From the NCBI GenBank assembly GCA_036346225.1, contig JARFIW010000999.1:8055501-8119500 (forward strand): a DNA stretch of 64,000 nucleotides, read 5' to 3'. The translations under genes were made by a program, and so were the position numbers. The notes beneath the pieces were generated by a model, which had not been told where the DNA came from, did not search any database, and saw only the letters and a list, made by a program, of their open reading frames with translations. Positions 55,740 through 64,000 of the stretch are shown piece after piece (position 1 is the stretch's first letter; each line of letters opens with the position of its first letter). The DNA comes from Platerodrilus igneus (lineage: Eukaryota > Arthropoda > Insecta > Coleoptera > Lycidae).

Positions 55740-56470
55740 TGCGGCTTTCATAAATACGATGTTGGGGTCAGTGTCTATATCTGCTTCTGGGTATCTTCTA
55801 CAATCTTTTACTTGATTCCTAAACCGTTGTATAACAAGAATATAATCTATTAGATATCTTACTATATCTGTTGGTATCTTCTACGTGTATCGGCTTCTAG
55901 TATGATGTTGAAATAATGCGTTTGTGATGATCAAATTGTTCTTGTCGCAAAATTTTACCAGCCTCCTCTGTCGTTTTTCGTACCTAATCCAAATAAACCT
56001 ACTACCACTCCTTCCCTACCCTCACCTACCACTGCTGTAAAATCTCCCATAATTTTAAATTTTCATGTCCTTTTAGGTATCTTAATATGTCTTTGATATC
56101 TTTGTCGATCGCTTCTACCTCTTCGTCGCTGTAGCTAGAGGTGGGCATGTATACTTGTATTACTACTGTGTTTACCGGTTTAGATTTTAATCTAACCATG
56201 AGTACTCTTTCGTTCTTTTGTAAGTAATTTTCTACACAGTGTCCTATTTTTTTCCGCATAACTATCCCCACACCCAAATTTCCTTCCTATGCTCCTGTAT
56301 GAATTACCCTGAAGTATCCACTCCAAAAATCCCCCGCCTGTGGCCACCGAACTTCGCTGATTCCTACCATGTCTAGTGCTAACCTATTCATTTCAATTTT
56401 CAGGTTCTCTAGCTTACTTGCTTCATACTTCTAACATTCCCCGCTTTGACTTGCAAAATGTTCCCGACTC
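55740..56470 (-). pseudogene. APE endonuclease domain
   Basis: Open stretch 56026-56277 holds GVGIVMRKKIGHCVENYL and VNTVVIQVYMPTSSYSDEEV; the following catalytic loop is frameshifted and reads GDFTA instead of GDFNA. Upstream codons for NVRSM and GISEVRW and downstream codons for YTW, DYIL (about 55850) and TDPNIVFM (about 55760) are recognisable in other frames. In the last motif the usual DH reads DP. Same family as the fragment at 15985-16618. Confidence 0.85.
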
Positions 56471-56545
56471 TTATTCTGAACTAAAAACCAACATCAAGAA
56501 ACAAAGACATACTTCGTTACTTTCCGAAACTGTGCCCACTACCGG

Positions 56546-56763
56546 TGAAACCTTCTAGTGTATGAGTTTAGTGTTAAAGTTCGTTCAAATTTCTGTTTTG
56601 TGCGCTACTTTTGTACAAGTTTACTATGTTTTATGTTTACATTTATATGAGTTATTGTTTAAATGTATTTCTATCTTTGTATTTTTTATACAGAATTTAA
56701 ACAAATTATGTTATATTAAAAAATTCAAAATTATGCTAAAAATATAAATTTTGTCGAGGGACA
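56546..56763. other. AT-rich spacer
   Basis: AT-rich sequence between the non-LTR copy and an LTR-like piece. The last bases, GTCGAGGGACA, look like a polypurine tract. Confidence 0.4.
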
Positions 56764-56913
56764 TGTTGGAGATTGTGTAGAACATTTTGATATTCCCTGA
56801 TCTTTGCCACGCCATCTGTTGTAAAGGTCTGTTCGTCAGAAAGACGTGTAGTGTCGCCGTACGTTTGGCGTCTCAAACCAACATGTATGTAAAATGTTCA
56901 ATATACACTTTGA
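56764..56913 (+). repeat. Copia-type LTR fragment
   Basis: Starts TGTTGGAGATTGTG directly after the purine-rich GTCGAGGGACA and runs through CTGTTCGTCAGAAAGACG to AATATACACTTTGAT. A short LTR with TGTTGGA start after GAGGGACA is typical of insect Copia elements. The right end is lost in an A-run and no pol frame is recognised upstream. Confidence 0.45.
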
Positions 56914-57162
56914 TAAAAAAAAATTATTTAATTCGAGTACGTTCCACTAATAATTAAAAAAATCCAGCGTATTCTTCTTGGAAAAAGTATATCGTCTTTA
57001 ACAAACGAGTTAAGGTTGTACGTCCAAACAATAGTGATGCAACCGATTAGCATTCTACCATAGTGATGACGCCCGTGATGTTGAAGAACGGCAAGCAGTG
57101 AGACGAACAAGCAGTTACGCTCGTGAGATGGACAAAAGTCTGGAAAGAGCTATGATTGGTGT

Positions 57163-57570
57163 ATGTCTCTGTACGGCGGCATAGACAAAGTAAGATTTGG
57201 GATCACGGAAGAGATTCAAGGTGATCTATTCGATTTGCCATTGGAATACTCACAGGCACATTGCGTAGCAGCGTATTCTTGTATGACCCGAGGCTTTGCT
57301 CGGGTGTTTAAAAATAAATTTGGTGATCTGAATCATCTTTGCTAACAACAAGAGGTTGGGAAAACCATACGACTCAACTACCGACGTCGTAGCACTTATT
57401 ACCTGGTGACTAAACAATGACCGTTTGGTAAATCGGATTAGCAGGATATGTGAAAGTAAATCTCATCAGTCAGATGATCAAATTTGGAGACAAGAAGCTG
57501 GCCCCACCCATGATCAGTTGTGGGCTCGATGGGTTGGACTTGAGTGTGATATGAAATATGCTAAAGGTAC
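57163..57570 (+). pseudogene. macrodomain (OARD1/TARG1-like) pseudogene
   Basis: From about 57190 the frame reads ITEEIQGDLFDLPLEYSQAH CVAA, then MTRGFARVFKNKFGDLNHL, an in-frame stop at 57343, QQEVGKTIRL and STYYLVTKQ to a stop at 57418. In another frame at about 57475-57550 follows KFGDKKLAPPMISCGLDGLD. GDLF, the MxxGxAxxFKxKFG segment, YYLVTK and CGLDGL, in this order, are the landmark segments of the OARD1/C6orf130 macrodomain that removes ADP-ribose from proteins. No introns are visible. Two stops and a frameshift make it dead. Downstream CYFYQNENCRNGSYCQ (57650-57700) looks like a broken CCCH finger. Confidence 0.72.
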
Positions 57571-57744
57571 CGTTCTAGAAAGTCGGGCTTCAGATCTTGG
57601 TATGTGGTTATAATCTAATGCTACGGTGCTTGCTATGAAAAGTATTGATTGTTACTTTTATCAAAATGAAAACTGCAGAAATGGTTCCTATTGTCAAACG
57701 AACTTCCAACGTCCAGGTCATAGTGTTCTGAGACAATATCTTTA

Positions 57745-57930
57745 AAAGGAGGGCAGTGTAACGCCGCTTCGTTCAGCATTTAACCACAATAATACACTAA
57801 AACGTATTCAAAAAATCTGTTTACAAAAGATAATTGATGGACATTCTGTGACGCGACATTTTCAGATGGTCTTGATTGACAGGCTACAAAAGTTTGTATT
57901 TAAGAGCTTTATTAAACTTACAATATATGT
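57745..57930 (+). repeat. polypurine tract and LTR-like start
   Basis: AAAAGGAGGGCAG (57744-57756) is followed directly by TGTAACGCCGC, the layout of a retroelement polypurine tract and LTR start. The LTR would run to at least 57930, where mariner-type sequence begins. No second LTR or pol frame confirms it. Confidence 0.35.
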
Positions 57931-59157
57931 TAGTTGCATAATTCTGCTACATTCTCGGAATAATCTAGACCAATTGGATGCGGTTCTTCCTCGAATTTTT
58001 GGATGTACCAATTACAAAAACGCATTCGTCTGGCGAAATCTTCTCTTTTGAGGCCTTGGACAATAGTAGGTTTATAAGGATGAAACTTTTCCTTTTTTAA
58101 AATATTATGAACAGTTGATTTTGGAATATTAAGTTCACGGCTTACAAATCTTACGGATGTGGATGGATTTCGTGTTACCGCCTCAGTAATGCTTAGAACA
58201 CGTTCCCTATTGTTTAAGTCGTATTGTTCCCTAGTCTGTTCAAAAGCACCATAATTCAGTAAATTCATTAAAATTTTTCTGATGTATGTTTTATGCGGTT
58301 GTCGTCTTTCTGGATACAATTCCAAATATCTGGCGGATGCCGTATCATCGTTCCGAAACGATTGTAAATAAGTATTTAGCATATCAAACTTTTCCTCATT
58401 CGAAAACTTGTAGACATGTGCCATTTTTTAAATTAAAAATGCAGCACCACCGGCACCAAAACTTACAACACACACAAGTTTATCTAAATTTTAGAATTTG
58501 CCTGACATATAACTGTAATTCAATTGTTTGGTTTTGTCACATACCTCCGCCTACTATTATAAAACGATATCATTTTAACTCTAGTACCACCATAGTTAAT
58601 AATTTGTGACAAATGCTGTTTGTGTACATTATAAAATGTGTATTGTACTTTTCATAAAGTAGAAATCAAATTTTTGCCCTGTTGGGATTACCAAACGTTA
58701 AAGAACATACAAATTTAGTTATTTTTAAAATTTAGGATAGTTTTGCATTTTTTTTATAGACATGTGGCATATTTTTGAAAAGGTAATTTTAAGGCGCATA
58801 ATATTCACTTAATATTCAAAATGGCGGCCATAAGAAAAACAAAAGTTGTGGGCGTTTCCTCGAAAACAAAAGACAGTCGAATGATTCTGTTTATGCTAAA
58901 ATACTCCTTTTAGAAAAGTGTCTTAATAATGTGCAAGTTTTGTGATGGTGCGACTTATGATTCATGTTTTATTATCAAAAAACAAAATCCGCCATTTTTA
59001 GTTTTCTTCGAATATCTCCAAAACCAGACAACTTACACCAATTTTGTAAACGGATACAAAACTGGCCTGAATTCCTCCAAATCTTTCCCCATTTAACCCA
59101 ATTTCTATCTCTTATAATAACTGAAATCACAATGTAGAGACTCGAAATTTGGACACA

Positions 59158-59161
<4 letters not shown>
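57931..59161 (-). mobile_element. Tc1/mariner-type element, 3'-truncated
   Basis: Minus strand. The right end TTTGGACACACTG is followed by TA (59162-59163), giving a 5' TIR CAGTGTGTCCAAATTTCGAG. A long 5' noncoding part (58425-59161) precedes the transposase start at 58424. The coding region is cut at about 57935 and the other TIR is absent. Confidence 0.8.
57935..58424 (-). pseudogene. Tc1/mariner-type transposase N-terminus
   Basis: ATG at 58424. MAHVYKFSNEEKFDMLNTYL, YLELYPERRQPHKTYIRKIL and the HTH part RNPSTSVRFVSRELNIPKST, then ARRMRFCNWYIQKF. These are the usual N-terminal segments of the arthropod group also seen at 42800 and 61.6 kb. The frame ends before the first catalytic Asp (GLDYSENVAELCN), so no catalytic core remains. 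Confidence 0.88.

Positions 59162-59213
<52 letters not shown>
59160..59213. repeat. (TA)n microsatellite
   Basis: About 27 TA units starting at the TA target site of the truncated mariner-type element; the expansion probably grew from that site. Confidence 0.95.
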
Positions 59214-59216
<3 letters not shown>

Positions 59217-59643
59217 TAATGTTCCCCAAATGCATGCACTTGGCCTTTGATATTTTGTTTATGAAATTTACAAGTTAAATGTTAATAGTGATTATTAGAA
59301 AAGAGTAAAAGATACCACAGGCCAATCCAAATCTTTATTGCTTTATATTTTTGTGTACTTTTATAGGGCCGATGGATCCGCTGAGGTATATGGGACTTAG
59401 GCTCAGAATAAAGTTAGCCGGTAATTTAGCAATATAGTAAAGCAGTAGGTAGTGAACAAGATTATACATCGTGGTGGTGAGTGGAGGTATTTATTCTGCT
59501 TCAACTTGAGTAAGCAAGTGGTGGTAATATGAGAAATTGTCATTATACTGTTGACCTAAGTACTTAAGAAATTTAAAGTGTTTATTATTACTTGTTCTAA
59601 AGTTATAATAGTCTTAATTTTAAAAATATACTAACACCCCTCT
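59214..59643. other. no gene seen
   Basis: AT-rich spacer without recognised features. Confidence 0.45.
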
Positions 59644-60139
59644 CAGGGTGGTAGCATTATTAATGATAGAGATCTGCTTAAATGAGCAAAGTTGTGTCAT
59701 TTGGATAGCTTATTTAAATTCCGCACAGATACATTTGAAATTCCAAACGGTTTAGAAATTATTTAAAAAAAACTGAAAACTGCCAATTTCTTCGAAGTCG
59801 AATATTTTTGTTATAATAAAAGATACGAAAAAATGTTTTTTATAAAAGTTACTTAGTTCAATTGTGTGCACTTAAAAGTGATATTAAAATTAAATTCAAG
59901 ATGGCGGTTATCGAGATATTAGCATCAACTTTCATATTTTAAATAGACGCCATATTGGATTTTTAGATGGTTAGATAGCATATTTTTTTCTTTTTTCAAC
60001 GATGTATCACAACATATGGTTTAAATGAAAAAATTTACTAAAAATGATAATTTTAATTTTTTATCAAGTAGGCATCAACACAAATCAGTTTTAAAACAAA
60101 TTAAACGAAAAAAAAACATTCGAATAACATTAAACATTA

Positions 60140-61810
60140 ACTAATAAATCATAGCAATTGTTCAAAATGTTGACCGTTATTATTTAAACACAATCGGCAA
60201 CGTTTTAGAACACTTTTTGTTACGCGAGTTAAGGTTCGTGGCTGCGAGCGGTTCTTTTTAAAAAGACTTCTTGAACTTCTTAACACATTTATTTATTAAT
60301 TTACAGAAATTAATGTTGAATTTTGACAATCTTGAATTATTATTCTAAGTCCGAAATTAATTACTAATTGTACAAAGTGAGTTATCTACGAACTGCAATG
60401 CTAAAGCTGAACAATGGATTAGCTGCCTGTGATTGGAGCTCCCGGGCCTTTTATAACATACCTACCCCCTCACATTTCTGTGGGAACTTGCAAACCTAAC
60501 GTCTGCTTTCATTTGACTCTTATTCATAATACATTGTTGCTATCTTAAATCTATTCATAACTACTTTGTTGCGAGCTTACTTCTCAGTAATCTCGGTACG
60601 TGACTGTCTACGACCGCCTGTGACCTGACATCTGCAGTGTCACTTATCTCTGTGCTACAAAGTAGCGTTTCCGTTCCCATGAACGTTAATAAACTGAAAT
60701 GAATTGTCCTTCAATTACATTGTTGCGCATTTCCTAATATTTCTAATAATTCCTAATTATTAGTTTCTTTATTTATTATATCAAATGGGGGATTACATAA
60801 CTCACGTCGTAATGTATTCCTATTAAGACCGTTTATTGCATGCATAACCGCTTCCCGTAGTTCATCTACATTATTGTACTGGAAATTACTTCCATATACA
60901 TTATCTTTTAAAGTGCCTCTCATAAATAAAAATCCAGGGGTGTTAAGTCTGCTGTATCTAGGCTGGCCTTTATAATCTACCTACAGGTGTGTGGGTCGTG
61001 ATTACCCTAGCCATCAAAACGGCTACTTAAGTAGGTGATAACATCTCTAGCGTTGTGTGGAGTTGGGCCATCTTGTTGATACCAAATTTGATTATTTTGT
61101 GCCAAAGGTAGGTTCGTCTAATAAATCTTCTAAAGAATGTTTCAAGCATTTCCAAATAACGTTGAGAGGTTAAGGTTCTATCGAATATTATAGGACCAAG
61201 TAAACGGTTTCTCAATATACCACAAAATACATTACATCCAATATCGAATTTGATTGCGATGCATGTGGAACTGTTATGCGTGGTTTTCCTGTGCCCAATA
61301 GTGTTCATTATGACGATTAAATATTCCACAGTTAGAAAAATAAGACTCATCGGTCCACAAAACGCGATTGATAAAATCATCATTCTCCTAACTTGATTGA
61401 TAAACCATCTGCAAAATGTTGATCTGCGGAGATAGTCGTTTGGTTGTAAGTTTTGAGCAATGTGAAATCTGTAAGGGTGATATTTATGCTTTTTTGAAAT
61501 TCTTGATGCTTGAGACTTGGATACGTTTACTTGGGTTTCATTTCCCGTGTTGAAATGTTTGGATTAGCTTCCACACAGGCCAGTGTCAACACCTCATCTG
61601 CAATGTCTTCATTTATGTTTCGAGTAGGTTTTTTTAAACATCCATACTGCTGCATATTTGTGTCCAATCTTTGAAAGATTTTAATGTTTGGCTGTTTTTT
61701 TCGGGAAAGTTTGTTAAGTATGTTTCGGCAGCAAAGCGATTGTTCTTATTACATTTTATGTATGTACAAAACATGGTATTGTTCGCTTGAAAAATTTGCC
61801 ATTTGAGTAT
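60140..61810 (-). pseudogene. Tc1/mariner-type transposase, split
   Basis: The N-terminus near 61810 reads YIKCNKNNRFAAETYLTNFP. Catalytic motifs are in mixed frames: RVLWTDESYFSN (about 61340-61375, first Asp) and IWYQQDGPTPHNARDV (about 61050-61095, second Asp). The C-terminal codons (REAVMHAINGLN-like, SVLKRC) lie on both sides of the 586-bp insertion at 60222. The 118-residue stretch 61027-61383 is mostly in the wrong frame. Confidence 0.82.
60222..60807 (+). mobile_element. LTR-like repeat, copy 3, nested
   Basis: Starts ACGCGAGTTAAGG and ends ATAACTCACGT; about 586 bp, uninterrupted. GGAGCTCCCGGGCC followed by TTTTATAACA gives a TATA-like box, and ACATCTGCAGTGTCACTTAT and TTCCTAATATTTCTAATAAT are shared with copy 1. 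The flanking transposase codons appear to join directly when it is removed, so there is no clear target duplication. Confidence 0.78.
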
Positions 61811-62399
61811 TTTATAGAATAAGTATATCAAAACTTATAACTGCGAAAGAGAATACGCAAATGCCAATTATTAGTACAACTAATTCAACATGACAGTTTG
61901 TTATAATTTCATTTGTTTAAGAGAAATCTGATGATGCCTACTTGATAAAAAATTAAAATTATCATTTTCAGTAAATTTTTTCATTTAAACATATGTTGTG
62001 ATACATCGTTAAAAAGAGAAAAAAATATGCTATCTAATAATCTAAAAATCCAATATAGCGTCCATTTAAAATATGAAAGTTGATGCTAATATCTCGATAA
62101 CCGCCATCTTGAATTTAATTTTAATATCGCTTTTAAGTGCATATAATTGAACTAAGTAACTTTTATAAGAAACATTTTTTCGTATCTTTTATTATAACAA
62201 AAATATTCGACTTTGAAGAAATTGGAAGTTTAATTTTTTGTTTAATAATTTCTAAACCGTTTGGAATTTAGAATGTATCTATGCGGAATTTAAATAAGCT
62301 ATCCAAATGACACAACTTTGCCCATTTAAGCAGATCTCTATCATTAATAATAAGAAAGATACCCATGCTATCCTACTCAATTTGGGACACCCTGTATAT

Positions 62400-63660
62400 G
62401 GAAGGATTGCTGAAGATCGTGTGTCTGAATTACAGCGTGGTTTGGTGGTTTGTGTTGGATGCAGATGCCGGCTTATTACTCTGCCGCTATCTGAGTTGCG
62501 ATAGCCGTTTTTTTTAAGATTGGTTTTAGATGTGTCAGTTCATTAGATAAATGTTCTAGTTGTGAAATCTTAATTGCACGCTGTACTAAAGAGTTGATTA
62601 CCGATGATTTTTGTGACGAATGATGATGTCACGACGCATGTATCTGTTTGTGTGTGTTGCTCTTCTGTATACGGAATGACCTAGTCGTCTGTTGGGTTGA
62701 CGTTCCACCAGAACGTCTAGGAATGGCAGTGTTCCGTTCTTTTCAATTTCTATAGTGAACTTAATATCTTTATGTTGATTGTTTATGTGATCTAGAAAAT
62801 TATTGAGCGTTTGGTATCCATGGGGGTCAGATTACAAAAGTGTCATCTACATAACGAAGCCAAGTTTTTGGTTTAAACTCTACGGATTCGAGAACCATCG
62901 TTTCCAAAAACTCCATGAATATATTGGCCACACTAGGGAATACAGGTAAGTCCATGAGTGTGCCAGAAGTTTGTTTGTAAAACTGTCCGCCGAAGACAAA
63001 ATAGGTAGAAGCTAAACATTTTTTAATGAGCGTGGCCAGGTGCTCAAATTAGTTTTCTTGAGGTAGGAGTTGTTTAATAATGGAGACAGTGTCTATGACA
63101 GGTACGTTAGTGAATAGAGATGTTACGTCAGAACTGACTAGTATGTCATTAGTGCCTAGTTTAATATTTGCAATTAGTTCTATAAAATGAGTGGAGTTTA
63201 TAACATTAGTAGGCTGTTGTCGAAATACGGTTTTAAGAAATTTACCAGGTATTTTGCCAGATGGTATGTTGGTGAATCAATTGTGCTCACTATTGGTCGG
63301 AGGGGGACATCAGGTTTATGGATTTTAGGAAGTATGTACAAGAGAGATGGTTTAGATTCGCGAGGTATTATGCGGTTTTGGATAGCTTTGGGAATACTAG
63401 AGGATCTGGTAAGTGCTGAAATTTGTCGTTCAAGTTTTGAAGTGGGGTCTTTGGTTAGAGGAGTGTACGAACGGTCTTCTAATAATTGGTTAATCTTTTC
63501 TTTGTATTCTGTACGGTTAAAAATTACAGTCGCATTACCTTTGTCTGCAGAAAATATAACAATTTGCTTATTCGTTCGTAGGCGTTTTAAAACCATCATT
63601 TCTTGCTTTGTCACGTTTTTGTTGGAAGTTTTGGCATGTCGGGGACACGAACCCCCAAAC
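62400..63660 (-). pseudogene. Penelope-like reverse transcriptase
   Basis: The frame 63198-63614 reads KQEMMVLKRLRTNKQIVIFS, ADKGNATVIFNRTEY, LLYILPKIHKPDVPLRPIVS and SPTYHLAKYLVNFL. ADKGN, LPKIHKP and LRPIVS are hallmark Penelope-like RT segments. The active-site box RYVDDTFVI is near 62845-62875 with both Asp, followed after a frameshift by codons for TIEIEKNGTLPFLDVLV and HSVYRRATHTNRYM (about 62640-62760). A downstream GIY-YIG endonuclease is not readable. Such elements make cDNA from their RNA at chromosomal breaks or telomeres. Confidence 0.9.
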
Positions 63661-63669
63661 GACGCTGTA

Positions 63670-63860
63670 ACACCAACATGAAACAGGCCATACCATTAAC
63701 TTTGACAAGACGGAACTAATTGCCGGAATTTTAATTTTCTATAATAGAAAAATCAAAGAATCCATAGAAATCATTAAAAATTCTAACAATTTAAACAAAG
63801 ACGATTGCTACTACCTTTCTCCCAATTGGAAAACGAGCTTACGTTCACAAAAGCAGAATC
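63670..63860 (+). pseudogene. Penelope-like C-terminal fragment, inverted
   Basis: Plus-strand codons HTINFDKTELIAGILIFYN, KIKESIEIIKNSNNLNK and YYLSPNWK match the extreme C-terminus of Penelope-like polymerases, after the GIY-YIG domain. It abuts the start of the minus-strand RT copy, so two fragments are joined in opposite orientation. A TATATAA box follows at about 63925. Confidence 0.6.
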
Positions 63861-64000
63861 GTAGCATTCACTGATCCGTTACACACTAGTCTCTATTCAT
63901 GATCACTCAAGCATCATGCTCTCGCTTTATATAAACCACCACTTTCGTTACTTTTACCAGTTACTTTGCCACAAGACACCTTTTCGATTAAATGGGTTGG

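Larger units (their letters stand above)
53716..56545 (-). mobile_element. APE-type non-LTR retrotransposon, long copy
   Basis: The longest copy of this family here, minus strand. The endonuclease starts near 56450 (NVRSMKQV, LALDMVGISEVRWPQ-like codons), the RT is at about 54250-55300, and the C-terminus YCTQIVKDVGCKNF, CRLVQNRNQWRYAS ends near 53735. The domain order EN-RT is that of APE-type elements. It is interrupted by many stops and frameshifts. Confidence 0.85.
59644..62394 (-). mobile_element. Tc1/mariner-type element, long TIRs, split
   Basis: Right end TTTGGGACACCCTG followed by TA (62395-62396); the left end is degraded to CAGGGTGGTAG at 59644, after CT instead of TA. Inverted repeats of about 470 bp (59644 to ~60110 and ~61925 to 62394) share AGATGGCGGTTATCGAGATA and TATTTTTGTTATAATAAAAG-like segments. 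The transposase is on the minus strand and is interrupted by the LTR-like repeat 60222-60807. Without it the element is about 2.16 kb. Confidence 0.88.

Noticed and set aside
63187..63681. 164-residue plus-strand open frame
   Set aside because: It is the antisense shadow of the Penelope-like RT, which has clear family motifs.

Overview
The window looks like repeat-rich nuclear DNA from an insect or a close arthropod relative. It is AT-rich, has long AT/ATT microsatellites, and is packed with eukaryotic transposable elements: mariner/Tc1, Gypsy, BEL/Pao, non-LTR elements of both the APE and the restriction-like-endonuclease type, Penelope-like elements and a tRNA-derived SINE. I see no intact host gene, no rRNA, no complete tRNA, no CRISPR and no prokaryotic operon structure. 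Nearly every reading frame is a decayed transposon frame. The species cannot be named from the sequence.

Layout. 0.25-1.5 kb: a mariner copy with both ends. 1.6-2.2 kb: a short element with terminal inverted repeats. 2.3-2.9 kb: tandem units with tRNA-like T-arms. 4.9-12.2 kb: a minus-strand non-LTR element with a solo LTR nested in its reverse transcriptase (6.44-7.07 kb) and a 5'-deleted BEL/Pao element nested in it (7.59-11.13 kb). 12.35-13.66 kb: a Tc1/mariner-type element with 31-bp perfect TIRs. 13.8 kb: a 133-bp Penelope-like fragment with a 12-bp target duplication. 16-16.6 kb: an APE endonuclease fragment. 16.9-20.4 kb: a ~125-bp minisatellite and a large inverted repeat, each arm of which carries the start of the same zinc-finger-like reading frame. 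20.5-23.0 kb: an LTR-like repeat split by a 1.87-kb solo LTR.

24.8-33.95 kb: a Gypsy element (minus strand) with 1.88-kb LTRs, a 4-bp target duplication, a tRNA-Lys-type primer site and a good integrase frame, but no gag or reverse transcriptase. Its 5' LTR is split by a 1.75-kb Penelope-like composite. 34.8-35.3 kb: the minisatellite again, inverted. 37.7-38.4 kb: a fold-back Penelope-like repeat carrying two hammerhead ribozymes in opposite orientation. 38.6-41.0 kb: a Tc1/mariner element with ~0.5-kb TIRs. 42.2-45.4 kb: a truncated mariner-type element joined to non-LTR 3' fragments. 46.5-48.3 kb: a decayed member of a multicopy arthropod gene family. 49.2-50.4 kb: a second canonical mariner. 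52.3-56.5 kb: APE-type non-LTR copies with a SINE inserted. 57.2-57.6 kb: a macrodomain (OARD1/TARG1-like) pseudogene just upstream of a polypurine-tract/LTR-like boundary. 58-62.4 kb: two more Tc1/mariner-type copies, one split by the LTR-like repeat. 62.4-64 kb: Penelope-like polymerase fragments in opposite orientations.

The nesting gives a relative history. The non-LTR element came before the BEL and solo LTR inside it. The Gypsy insertion came before the Penelope composite inside its LTR. The LTR-like repeat at 60.2 kb came after its Tc1/mariner host. The most interesting items are the paired hammerheads, the macrodomain pseudogene beside a retroelement boundary, the inverted repeat with duplicated zinc-finger frame, and the Gypsy copy that lacks gag-RT yet has nearly identical LTRs.
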